Source of the DNA: Gyrodactylus bullatarudis
Lineage: Eukaryota > Platyhelminthes > Monogenea > Gyrodactylidea > Gyrodactylidae
Length of the DNA: 64,000 bases
Reading direction: 5' to 3'
Assembly: GCA_012064415.1 (NCBI GenBank)
Contig: SSNU01004331.1
Location: 268,135-332,134, forward strand
The number at the start of each line of letters is the position of its first letter. The stretch's first letter is position 1. Shown here piece after piece: positions 1 to 9,436 of the stretch. The translations under genes were made by a program, and so were the position numbers. The notes under the pieces were generated by a model. The model was not told where the DNA came from and ran no database searches. It saw only the letters and a program-made list of their open reading frames with translations.

Positions 1-458
1 GGATCAGAAAACCCAATAAAGCATTAATGAATTACATCATGGAATTCGAATTTCAACGAGAACCTTCATTCATTGTAAACTTATAAACTAACTTATTTTG
101 TGATCGTATTCAATGCATATTATTACGTATCAAGCGTGACAGTCGTCAGCGATAAATTTTTGAACTTTAACTATTCAATCTAAACAACTCACTAAATACG
201 TTTTTAGAATGTTCAAATTTGTCAATAAATAAGATTTATTCAATAAAGAAGATTGGAAATTTATTATTCGTTATCAGGTTCTGAATAATCAGAAAGAACT
301 TTTATTCTATTATTGATATTAATAGTTTGTTGAGTAAGTACGTGTCTTAAAGATTAAAGATTTTTGCTTACACATTCAAGTTTTCGCCAATATTTTTTGT
401 GTTTTCTCATTTCAAATTACAGTTTGTTTAAATTTGTAGTCAATTCAAAAATAACGTG
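1..458. other. Upstream flank of NOP58, no gene seen
   Basis: AT-rich sequence with no convincing ORF. An AATAAA motif near position 15 could be the poly(A) signal of a plus-strand gene lying to the left of the window, and the last 100 to 150 bases are probably the promoter and 5' UTR of NOP58. No TATA box was recognised. Confidence 0.4.
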
Positions 459-1794
459 ATGCTACTTTTATTTGAGACTGCTGCTGGATATGCAGTTTTT
501 AAGGTTAACGATGACAAATCCCTTCAAGAGGTAGATGATCTTGGTAAAGCGTTCGAAGATACTGACTATCTTCACAGCAAGTAGGTTAATTCATCCTTAT
601 TGAATTAGAATACAGCTTGAAAAATTCGTTAAATTTGAAGACACCAAAGATGCTCTTGCCTCCTCTGCTGATCTCGTGGAGGGAAAAATTTCCAAGCGCC
701 TAAAGAAACTTCTCAAAAAGCTTTATGTTAAAGAATTAAGAGATGATGTTCTGGCTATTGCCGATAAAAAGTTGTCACAAGAGATATCTCAATCCATGGA
801 TGTCCCGTCCATCTGTGATAGCAACGTTCAGAAACTCATGCGTGCAATCAGAATGCATCAGAGTAGTCTTTTGCCCGATCTGGGTGCAGAGGAGCTGACT
901 AGAATGCAGCTGGGCCTTGCTCATTCAATCGATAGGTATAAATTGAAGTGTAATCCTGACAAAATTGACACTATGATTGTACAGGCTGTTGGTCTCCTTG
1001 ATGAGTTAGATAAGGAAGCAAACAACTACCTCATGAGATGCAGAGAAATGTACGGCTGGCATTTTCCAGAATTATCCAAAATTGTTCAGGATAATACAAC
1101 TTACGTCAAACTTGTCAAGTTTATGGGAATCAAAGAAAACTCAGCCACGATGGATCTCTCAGACCTTGTTCCTGATGAAATTGCCAGCCAGATTAGGTCT
1201 GCAGCCATCATCTCTCTTGGCACTGAAATAACAGAAGAAGATTTAGCTTCCATCTACACCCTTTGTGACCAAATTCTTGAAATTTACGAATCCCGAGAAT
1301 CTCTTTATGAATACCTCTTCAAGAGAATGGTTGCTGTCGCTCCAAATTTGACAGCCCTTGTTGGAGAAGTCCTCGGTGCCAGACTCATTGCCAGAGCTGG
1401 AACCTTGGTGAATCTTGCAAAGTATCCTGCTTCCACTGTTCAGATTCTTGGTGCCGAAAAAGCCCTTTTCCGAGCCATGAAAGCTAGGCATAATACTCCA
1501 AAATATGGTCTCATGTTCCATGCCACTATGATAACCAATGCATCTAGTGAACTCAAGGGCAAAGTAAGCAGAAGCTTAGCAGCCAAGACATCTCTTGCCA
1601 TTAGAATTGACGCCCTCGGAGATGAGGATACCAGCAAAGAGATGGGTATCAAGTGCAGGGAAATGTTGGAGAAGAGAATCAGAGAGCTCGAAGCTAACAA
1701 AGGTCCTGGAGGGGGAGCTGGCTTCAAGAGAAAATCCGGCAACTTCAGCAAGAATGATGGAGGCCAGGCTAAAAAGTTCAAGAAAGACTTTTGA
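459..1794 (+). CDS. NOP58: Nucleolar protein NOP58 (box C/D snoRNP core)
   Basis: Core protein of box C/D snoRNPs, which guide 2'-O-methylation of rRNA in the nucleolus. Two exons, 459-580 and 609-1794, separated by a 28-bp intron; the join gives 435 residues. The N-terminus (MLLLFETAAGYAVFKV) and the phrase IQLEKFVKFEDTKDAL match the family NOP5N region. The central part has the family signature LGLAHSIDRYKLK, and the NOP domain reads STVQILGAEKALFRAMKARH followed by TPKYGLMFHA. The tail is a short GGGAGFKRK/AKKFKKDF stretch, whereas human NOP58 has a much longer KKE/D tail (529 residues in all). The acceptor at 608 was chosen rather than the AG at 615 because it alone keeps phase and restores the conserved KIxxLxxF segment. 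An AATAAA follows at 1807. Confidence 0.95.
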
Positions 1795-2341
1795 TTTCAA
1801 ATATTCAATAAAATCCATATTTCCATTAATAATTCTCTTCAATTTCATTAATAAAAATTGCTTCATAATAAGAATACGAAAGAATTAATCAAAAATTACT
1901 TAGTAGTAGTCTAGCGAAAAAAATTGAAGGCATTCCGAGAATTCCGTTTTTTGAATGTAACTCAGCCTCCAGAATAAAAGCACACAGTTTTTATTCTTGC
2001 TAATAATTGAGTGAGTATGAATTTTATTGAAAAAATCTAATAATTATTTTACTCGTCGACTGTGTGAGACGCTCAAATTACCGAGAAAGAGAGAGACCAA
2101 TTTTTGTGTGCAATTAATCTTCTTCGATTCTGTCTTTTTATGAAGGCCCTCTCAGATAAGCTATACATATTCAGAAAAAACCGAATTTACATCTATCTAA
2201 GTCAAATTTCGACTCTCTTTACACTCAGTCCACAGACATTCATTGACAAGCTAACGTAAACTATAATATCCAGGATAACTGTTTTTTGTTGTAACTTTCC
2301 CCAATCGGATATATAAGAGAGATCAGCTACTTAGAGAGAAT
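1795..2341. other. Intergenic: NOP58 3' end and EF-hand gene promoter
   Basis: No gene recognised. The left part holds the NOP58 poly(A) signal. The right end carries a CCAAT motif at 2301-2305 and a TATATAA at 2310-2316, about 26 bases before the ATG of the next gene, so the core promoter appears to sit very close to the start codon. Confidence 0.5.
2310..2316 (+). promoter_or_regulatory. TATA box of EF-hand gene 1
   Basis: TATATAA preceded by CCAAT at 2301-2305. The ATG follows at 2342, which leaves almost no 5' UTR if transcription starts the usual 25-30 bases downstream. Confidence 0.4.
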
Positions 2342-3327
2342 ATGGCCAACTCCATTGCTTCCTCATCAATAAACATACCCAGAAGCAGTGCTGGAAATCA
2401 TGTTAAAAGTCAAGTAGAAAGTTTCAACAAGATCCTCAATAAACAGAGCGACAACATGTCAGAAATAAGCGGGATAACTTCAGCCTCAAAGTACATTCAC
2501 GGGAATAATAATATCGGTCACGGCAATGGAGTGAGCAGTCGAATGAATGGGATTCTTTCGCCCAGTATGAGCTCCATGGTTGGATCTCGCCTAGATGATC
2601 GCAATGACATGGACCAGAGTTCGATAAAACTACCCACTTCACATCATTTGAATCATAATCAGGGAATTTACAATAACTCCAAGCCACCAAATAACACAAA
2701 GAACGGTGTTAAACGATATACAAGCTCCTCTAATTCTGCTTATAATAACAATAATAAGAAGAGAAATTCAAAGTTACTGCAAAAGTAAGTAAGCTAATAT
2801 TCCTTAATTCACCTGATTTTCTTGTGTAGTTACGAAGAGTTCGATGATACTGAACTATTTGTTCAGAGACAATTTGATCAGGTCGACCGGAACAAGGACG
2901 GTTTCCTCACTGTAGACGAGGTGGCAGCTAGCATTCGAAATCTCGGCTTCAACGAAACTGAAGCTGTCGATTTTATCAGGACCTTTGACAGGAACTCTGA
3001 TGGGAGAGTAACAATGAACGAATTCCGGGACTCTCTTGCCAGTTACTCCATGGTCGATTACGAGTAGGTATCCTCCTGATGAATTATTCTCTTTCCCCTC
3101 TTTTTAGGAATATGAAATATCATTATTTCTTCAAGAAACTCGACACTGATGGCAATGGAAAGCTGAATATTCGCGAAATCAGAGATTTTCTCGCCCTCAT
3201 TGGACATAATTCTGAGATTCCTGTAATTAAGGATTTCATCAAGTCTGTCTCAAACGGTTCCACTAATGAGAATGTTGATGAAGAGACCTTTATTCGATTT
3301 ATTAAGCAAGAGATTGGTGGCTATTAA
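2342..3327 (+). CDS. EF-hand calcium-binding protein with long disordered N-terminus
   Basis: Three exons, 2342-2784, 2830-3063 and 3108-3327 (introns of 45 and 44 bp), encode 298 residues. The first about 147 residues are low-complexity, rich in Ser and Asn, with no recognised domain. The C-terminal half is a calmodulin/troponin-C-like EF-hand module. Loop 1 (DRNKDGFLTVDE), loop 2 (DRNSDGRVTMNE) and loop 3 (DTDGNGKLNIRE) have canonical Asp/Asn/Gly ligand spacing. The fourth hand (near SNGSTNENVDEE) is degenerate and probably does not bind calcium. It heads a group of four EF-hand genes. Function beyond Ca2+ sensing or buffering cannot be said. AATAAA follows at 3361. Confidence 0.85.
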
Positions 3328-3714
3328 AAGTCAACTCAAACGCCCATATTCAAAAGAAGTAATAAAATCATTTACTTATCCAAGTAACAAATTTTCTCTC
3401 TCTTGATAATCATCGATCATTTTCCCTATTTTTACCATGTATATTTTTTGGGTAATTAAATAAACAGAATTATCATTATTCAGAGATAACTAAATTCACT
3501 AATTTTGAATTTGATCATTCATCTTCAGTTTATTTGATTGAGAAAATTTTACTCGAAAAATTATCAATGAATATAGTATATTTTTAGTATAAATATGCTT
3601 ATAAAAAACAATTATTTTAAACAAACAAGTCTGTTTTTCATGAAGATTATAAATATTGGCATGTTGACTTGTTTTCCACGCGGGGGAGAGAAAAGTTCTA
3701 GGGATTGGATGGGT
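3328..3714. other. Intergenic between convergent EF-hand genes
   Basis: A 387-bp stretch between two stop codons facing each other. It holds 3' UTRs and AATAAA-type signals (for example 3361-3366); no gene seen. Confidence 0.5.
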
Positions 3715-4288
3715 TCAGGATCTCTTGAATATTGACTTGAGGAAGGAAATGTACTCCTTTGTATCGATAAGACCATCATGGTTCATATCTGCAGCCTTGA
3801 TGAACTTTTTCAGTTCCTCATCTGAAACTTTAATGTTAAGGACCTCTAGCATCTTCTTGATCTCTTTCTCATCCAATGCTCCAGATCCATCGATATCAAC
3901 ATGCTTGAATAAGTTTTGGAAGGCTTCAGTGCTGAAATAGATGAAAGGAAGAACTTACTTCATTTCCTCTATCCATAACTTCTTGATCTTCTTGGCAAAC
4001 TCATCCAATGTTATACTTCCATCTGCTTGACTGGCGAAGCATCTCAGGAATCCCTAATGTACGAGGGAAGAGAATCTCAACATGCCAGTTACTTACGTCT
4101 ACATTCTGAATTCCAAAGCTCATGGCAGCTTGTTCAGCTTCACTTCTGGTTAGGGTACCGTCGTGGTTACTGTCGAATTCCCGGAACAACTCCTTGATAA
4201 AGTCCTCATTCATATTTTGAATGGAACAGGCAAGACTAGAATGGGTTAATAATTGGGCATATTTTCAGATTTACTTGTTGGATGACAT
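3715..4288 (-). CDS. Calmodulin-like EF-hand protein
   Basis: Four exons on the minus strand, 4288-4275, 4235-4097, 4053-3959 and 3931-3715, with introns of 39, 43 and 27 bp; the product is 154 residues. The 14-base first exon encodes only MSSN plus two bases. Loops read DSNHDGTLTRSE (hand 1), a degenerate hand 2 around ASQADGSITLDE, DIDGSGALDEKE (hand 3) and DMNHDGLIDTKE (hand 4). Length and two-lobe arrangement match calmodulin/troponin-C relatives, probably a cytosolic Ca2+ sensor. It is diverged from the two genes that follow and from the gene before it. Confidence 0.87.
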
Positions 4289-4896
4289 TCTTTATTCTCT
4301 ATCTCTCGCTCTTTCTCTTTTCTTGTTTATTTTTCAAAATTCCGATGACAGACCGAAAAAATTTGTCTCACTTTAGCTCGACACTCTCTCTTTTCGTTAT
4401 CCAGAATAAAAATGACATTCTTATTAGTTTATTTCTATTTAGTTTCAAAGTTTGATAAGCTGAGAAAGTTCGTTTTTCTGTGTGAAAATCGCAAATAAAA
4501 CCGAGAGAGAAACTCTCATCTTTCTACAACTGTGAACGACCATTGTAACTAGTAGAAGAAGAGAAAGTGTACACTAGTTTGTATGCTACGTGTGTTTGTG
4601 TGTGTGTGCGCGCGAGTGTGCGTATTAGCCAGCACAATTCTAATATTAATATTGAGTTGAGATTGGATCAAAATACAACCAGACTACTCATGAATTCAGT
4701 TTAACGTTTCTAAGTGGTCAAGAAATTGAGATCATTTTGCTTTGATGAGAAACAGGTTCTATTGTACAATATAGATATACAAATTACAGATAGATTGTAA
4801 TAGCCTGATTGCGTCATGACATGAGATTTCTTCAGGTTCACTATAAAAACCCTTTTTTATTGAATAATTAGTAAATAACTAGACTATAGATAAATC
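4289..4896. other. Shared upstream region of two divergent EF-hand genes
   Basis: No gene seen. It contains CT-rich tracts and a mixed TG/CG dinucleotide run at about 4588-4622 (gtgtgtgtgtgcgcgcgagtg). A TATAAAA at 4842-4848 lies 49 bases before the ATG of the plus-strand gene. No clear TATA box was seen for the minus-strand gene. Confidence 0.45.
4842..4848 (+). promoter_or_regulatory. TATA box of EF-hand gene 3
   Basis: TATAAAA positioned 55 bases before the start codon at 4897. The neighbouring paralogue has an equivalent TATAAA at 5915, which supports a functional element. Confidence 0.5.
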
Positions 4897-5454
4897 ATGT
4901 CAAACGATGACTTTTTAAAGAGGCAATTCCTTGAGTTGGACGCAAACAAAGATGGCTACATAACCAAAGAGGATCTCAAGTTGACTATGCCAAAGAACAA
5001 GGTTCACGCCTGTGCCATTGGCGTAAGTGCTTTGGGGAAATTTAATTTAGATTTAGTGTTTCTTCCGCAAATACGACAAGGATGGTGATATGAGAGTTTC
5101 ATTTGAAGAGTACAGAAACGGCATGCTCGGCTACCTCTTCCAACATCTCAAGTAGGCTTCTCTCAAAGTAAAAACCTTTTTAGTGATGAAGAGACAGCCA
5201 AATGTCTGTTCAACTTTCTAGACAAGGACAAGTCGGGCACGATAAGCCTGGAAGAGTTGAGAAAATTCTTTGAAATTTCTGTCGGATCCCTTCCCCGGGA
5301 CTATATTGAGGGATTCCTGAGGAATTTGGACGAAAACAAGGACGGAGAGATTAGCGAAGGGGAGTTTATCAAATTTGTGAGAGATATCTGGTCGAAGCAG
5401 TGTAAGCATTGCGATGCAGCTCAACGACAATTTGTACCTAGGCAAATGCGTTAG
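4897..5454 (+). CDS. Four-EF-hand protein with Cys-rich tail (tandem copy A)
   Basis: Exons 4897-5022, 5057-5151 and 5184-5454 (introns of 34 and 32 bp) encode 163 residues. All four loops look competent: DANKDGYITKED, DKDGDMRVSFEE, DKDKSGTISLEE and DENKDGEISEGE. Between hands 1 and 2 is KNKVHACAIGCFFRKY, and the C-terminus ends WSKQCKHCDAAQRQFVPRQM, an unusual cysteine-containing tail. Protein length, exon lengths (126, 95, 271) and intron phases are identical to the next gene, so the two are tandem duplicates. Role: Ca2+-binding sensor or buffer; the specific family was not identified. AATAAA at 5507. Confidence 0.9.
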
Positions 5455-5987
5455 AAACGAATTAGATTTCAAACAATCCTACTTCTTCTACCATAATTTG
5501 CATTTAAATAAAAATGACTTTTTTCTCGTTATTCCCATGTTCTTGTTACATCTTCTCGTGCCTACTACATTCATTTTAGTACATTCATTCATTTTATTTT
5601 TCATATTGACCAGTAGAAATTGAATATCGCTCTCTCTAATTCAATTGGGAGATGAAAGCATATCAAAGAATTATGCACATTGAGTACATTGTCCACTGAG
5701 ATAAACACATGATAAACTAACCTTGAGAGTCTATATGTAGTAGTATGTATGTAATTTGGCACAGAAAAGTCTCTGCTCATAAAGATCTTTCTCAATTTCT
5801 TTTTGTTGACTCTCTGCATACTCTGTACAGATAAGAAAGTTTTATGGCTTCCAACAACACATGGACTATTAATCTAACTTTCTTCTTCACACATTTCATA
5901 TTCATGAGAGTGAATATAAAAGATGGACCGAGACAGTCTAGATTATCAGAACAACCAAGTTTCTCTCAAATTACTAACTAAACAAAA
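5455..5987. other. Intergenic between tandem EF-hand copies
   Basis: Contains the 3' UTR of copy A and the promoter of copy B (TATAAA at 5915-5920). No further gene seen. Confidence 0.5.
5915..5921 (+). promoter_or_regulatory. TATA box of EF-hand gene 4
   Basis: TATAAAA about 70 bases before the ATG at 5988, in the same relative setting as the box before copy A. Confidence 0.5.
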
Positions 5988-6599
5988 ATGGCTCAAGTTG
6001 ACTTTTTGATGAAACAATTCAAGGATCTTGATAAGGATGCCGACGGATTCATCACCGAGGATGATCTCAAGGCAAACATGCCAAAGAACAAAGTACACGC
6101 CTGCGCTGTCGGGGTAAGTTTCCTGATACAAATCTTACCTTGTAATCACTTTTCTTATTGTAATTCATTTCTCAAGTGCTTCTTCCGTAAATACGACAAA
6201 GATGGTGACAAAAAGGTATCCTTTGAGGAGTACAGAAACGGAATGCTCGGCTACCTCTTCCAACATCTCAAGTGAGTAAAAGAAACCGATTTCTATGAGG
6301 GAATAACTTTGGTTTCATTTTATTTCAGTGATGAAGAGACAGCCAAGTGTCTATTCAACTTTTTGGACAAGGATCAGTCGGGAAAAATCAGTCTTGACGA
6401 ACTAAAGAGATTCTTTGAAATCTCCATTGGTACAATCCCGAAAGAGTACATTGAAGAGTTCCTAATTGGTCTAGATGAGAACAAAGACGGAGAGATTAGT
6501 GAGCCAGAGTTCATTGCTTTCGTCAAGGATACCTGGTCCAAGCAATGTAGCTGTTGTGCAGCTGCCCAAAGAGACTTCTTACCTCAACAAATGAGGTAA
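5988..6599 (+). CDS. Four-EF-hand protein with Cys-rich tail (tandem copy B)
   Basis: Exons 5988-6113, 6177-6271 and 6329-6599 (introns of 63 and 57 bp) encode 163 residues. Loops: DKDADGFITEDD, DKDGDKKVSFEE, DKDQSGKISLDE and DENKDGEISEPE, all canonical. The tail reads WSKQCSCCAAAQRDFLPQQM, the same pattern as copy A. The acceptor of intron 1 is AAG rather than the usual TAG/CAG, as also seen at other introns here. Introns are nearly twice as long as in copy A while exon lengths are conserved exactly, so the copies have diverged mainly in non-coding sequence. Confidence 0.9.
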
Positions 6600-7122
6600 A
6601 TATGGGGATGGGATTGAATTTCCTCGTCCAATGAAAACAAACACCTATACACTCAAACCAAATAATGCTCATAGAATTACATCAAATACAACATTAATAT
6701 GATGAAATAGTCAATTGAAAGTGTTATTCCTTCATCTCAACTTGATAATTATCTGAGACTAAATTCACACAAGTGACAAAAGATAAAATATAACATCTAC
6801 TAGATAGTAGCTATTTTATTTAAACATAATTTTATACGATTCTTATTTAATGATGTTCCTGCCTTAGGATTTCTGAGTTGAGCGAAACTTACGACTCGAA
6901 AGAAATTCTTTCAAAGAATTATCAGACAGAAAATAATTTTCTGAAAATTTTGAATTAAATTTTTCAACAATTATTATTCGACTTAAATTAAATTTTAGAG
7001 TCTTAGAATAATCTTATACTTGTTTAAATACTGAGCAAAAATGAAATTATGGGAATAATTCCTAAATTCTCTAATATACAACTTATTTATTGTGATGTAG
7101 CTTTTTAAAAGCGTGATTGAAA
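6600..7122. other. Intergenic, AT-rich
   Basis: 3' UTR of the EF-hand gene and upstream region of the zinc-finger gene. No ORF, RNA gene or repeat was recognised. Confidence 0.45.
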
Positions 7123-8468
7123 ATGTTTAAAAGTCCAAATAATAAGGCTCAGTACTCTGCCTTGCCTCCTATTGCTACTTTCAGTCAGAATGTAGATTTT
7201 TTTGATATTTAATTTCATCTAGACACATTTGGCACCAACTAATGAAGCCTTATTCAAGAATGAAAAAACTTTTAATGATTCCAAACAAATTTCGAGGCAA
7301 TCAAAATCTGTATTATCTTCCAATCAACTTCATCCAGATCTAGATAATGAACATAAGAAAACCTCCCATTTTTATTGCACATGGTCAGGCTGTCTTCGTG
7401 CAATAAATCGAATTCCCTTTAAACGAAAGTAAACTTTTTTTTAACTCTCTATTCTCCAGATACATCTATGAAAATCATATGAGAATGCACAACAAGAATT
7501 ATGATTTCCAATGTGGCATATGCAACAAGGCTTTCACGTCGAAGGATTACCTGAAACGACATCTCCTGACGCATGATAAAAAAAGTGAAATGTCCCAGTC
7601 GAGATTAGAATGGATTGATGGACAGCTGAGAGAAAAAGTTGGCTATTTCATTTATCTCTCTTAGGTTTACAATGGAAAGTTTGTGTGTCATTTATGCTCA
7701 ATTACACGATCTTATGTTGACAAACAGGCTCTATCTAAGCATATGAAATCGCATCATCCCAAGAAAATGATTGAGGATCCTGAGGTTATCGTTGATTTAT
7801 CTAGTGATATCGAGTTACTTCAAAACAAGCCAGAAATCTGCTATGAACTACAACAACTGCATCAACAATCAAATAGTCATGAGGCGGAAACCATCACTGT
7901 CTCAATTTGTCCTCAGAGTACATCGAAGAATTCACTTTACATTTATGATCCTTCAAATAGAAAATCATACTTTCATCCCGTCGATTTGTGCATTAATCAG
8001 ACAAATTCAGTTCAGAATAAAGTGAGTTAGTTGAAGAAATGTCATGCATACTAATTTAGTCTGTATTTAAAAACCTAATTATCTTTATTTTCATCAAGAG
8101 GCTTTTTATGATAGGGATGAAATAATGGCATTTTTAAACTTTCTCTCAACTGGAGATCATTTTCTGATTAATTTAATATCATGCTTACTTGAAAGTAGTA
8201 ATATCATTTCTTTCAAAAAAAGAATTATTACGTCATTCAAGAGCAGTTGGAAAACGACCTTGGGGATTACCACTCTCATTTGACAGATAACCCTGTGGTA
8301 CAGCATCCTCTCGACTTGACTGATAGTTCGGAAGCTGTCGATTTAACCAGTGCCATGGATCTTAGCTATTCAAATTTCTACTCCGATCTCCTGGCTGGCA
8401 TTAATGATGATGTCGAAGAGACAAGATTTGAAATTCAACCCCCACTTGACCTTCGATTAACCGAATGA
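7123..8468 (+). CDS. GLI/GLIS/ZIC-type C2H2 zinc-finger protein, reduced finger array
   Basis: Five exons, 7123-7191, 7223-7428, 7460-7637, 7665-8021 and 8244-8468 (introns of 31, 31, 27 and 222 bp), encode 344 residues. The first finger, split by an intron, reads FYCTWSGC...PFKRKYIYENHMRMH, which matches finger 2 of the GLI/GLIS/ZIC group (C-x-W-x2-C, PFK, HMRxH). The second (FQCGICNKAFTSKDYLKRHLLTH) is a classical finger at the position of finger 3. The third (CHLC..SYVDKQALSKHMKSHH) resembles the terminal GLI finger. Only three fingers are seen instead of five. The C-terminal part holds four PLDL/VDLT/MDLS-like repeats that resemble CtBP-binding motifs, suggesting a repressor. Predicted nuclear transcription factor; the exact orthologue is uncertain. 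Confidence 0.75.
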
Positions 8469-8509
8469 ATAAACAAATTATTTATCAGATAAACATCTCT
8501 TCTTTTCAT

Positions 8510-9331
8510 ATGGTAACTCACAAATTAAAATTTCTCTATTATAATCTTCAGCATGATATAGATTCGAGTGAAGAGGCTCTTCGTTCTGGTCTCTCAGTGC
8601 CTTTATCAGCATATCCTATATCCCTGTCAACATTTGGTGAATTCTTCCTATGGAATGCCAGTGATGTCATAAAAATTCGTATGATCTATCACATTTGTGG
8701 CCAGACTGCCAATCCTGGCCATTTGCTCTCCGGTAAGGGGAATGATTCAAGTTCTTGTAAAGAGAGCCAAGTCAACTCTCTCCCGATTCACCTTTCATTA
8801 GAAGAGGTCACTTTTCTCATGTCGAAAGGAATCTCCCGTGGCTTATTGGTCTATCATCCTCAAGAGAACTCCTATAGACCGTTAATTCTTGGCCAAGAGA
8901 GTTTCGAATCTCCTTCCAAATTGATATCCTGTTTAATTGGCCTCACTAAAAAGTACAGCAGTCCTACTCAGATTGAGAATATAACCCTGAGAGTGCTTCT
9001 ATTCTTACATCTTTACGATAAATTCCGAGGCATCTATGTTACCACCTGTGGAGCCAAGTTAGGCGGTGATTTTCTCCTCTACACAGACGACCCACTCCTT
9101 GTTCACGCTGAGAGAATCATTAAGCTAATCCTTCTAAGGGAAGACGAAGCTGAATGTTCAGATTGGCTAGTCAAATGTCGACATAAACTGGCCACAACAG
9201 TCAAGAAAGAACTCACCTTGGCTATTGTCAAGAGGAGCGGATCCCTTGAAGGGAAGGTTGAGTTCACCCTTGAGACTCTAGTCCCTACAATTCCTGTGAT
9301 TAGAAAGAAGATAACAAATAAAGAAATCTAA
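8510..9331 (+). CDS. TSEN34: tRNA-splicing endonuclease subunit TSEN34
   Basis: Catalytic subunit that cleaves pre-tRNA at one intron boundary. The C-terminal endonuclease domain has FRGIYVTTCGAKLGGDFLLY followed by TDDPLLVHAERI and TTVKKELTLAIV, placing the family catalytic Tyr (LLY), His (VHA) and Lys (VKK) at the expected spots. The N-terminal half shows the LPIHLSLEEVTFLMSKGI segment typical of Sen34. About 260 residues, close to the human 310. Start: I favour ATG 8510 joined across a 39-bp intron (8513-8551) to MHDIDSS. An unspliced start at 8465 (288 residues, overlapping the preceding stop) is the alternative. Only 41 bases separate it from the upstream gene. Confidence 0.85.
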   Translation: MVTHKLKFLYYNLQHDIDSSEEALRSGLSVPLSAYPISLSTFGEFFLWNASDVIKIRMIYHICGQTANPGHLLSGKGNDSSSCKESQVNSLPIHLSLEEVTFLMSKGISRGLLVYHPQENSYRPLILGQESFESPSKLISCLIGLTKKYSSPTQIENITLRVLLFLHLYDKFRGIYVTTCGAKLGGDFLLYTDDPLLVHAERIIKLILLREDEAECSDWLVKCRHKLATTVKKELTLAIVKRSGSLEGKVEFTLETLVPTIPVIRKKITNKEI

Positions 9332-9436
9332 ACTTATTGCGAAGCAATTTTTTTATTACCACAAATTCTTTTTTTTCTTGAGCAAATTTTCACTTTTATT
9401 TCTTTCCAAAGATTCGTCAAATCAAGTTGGTGTAAC

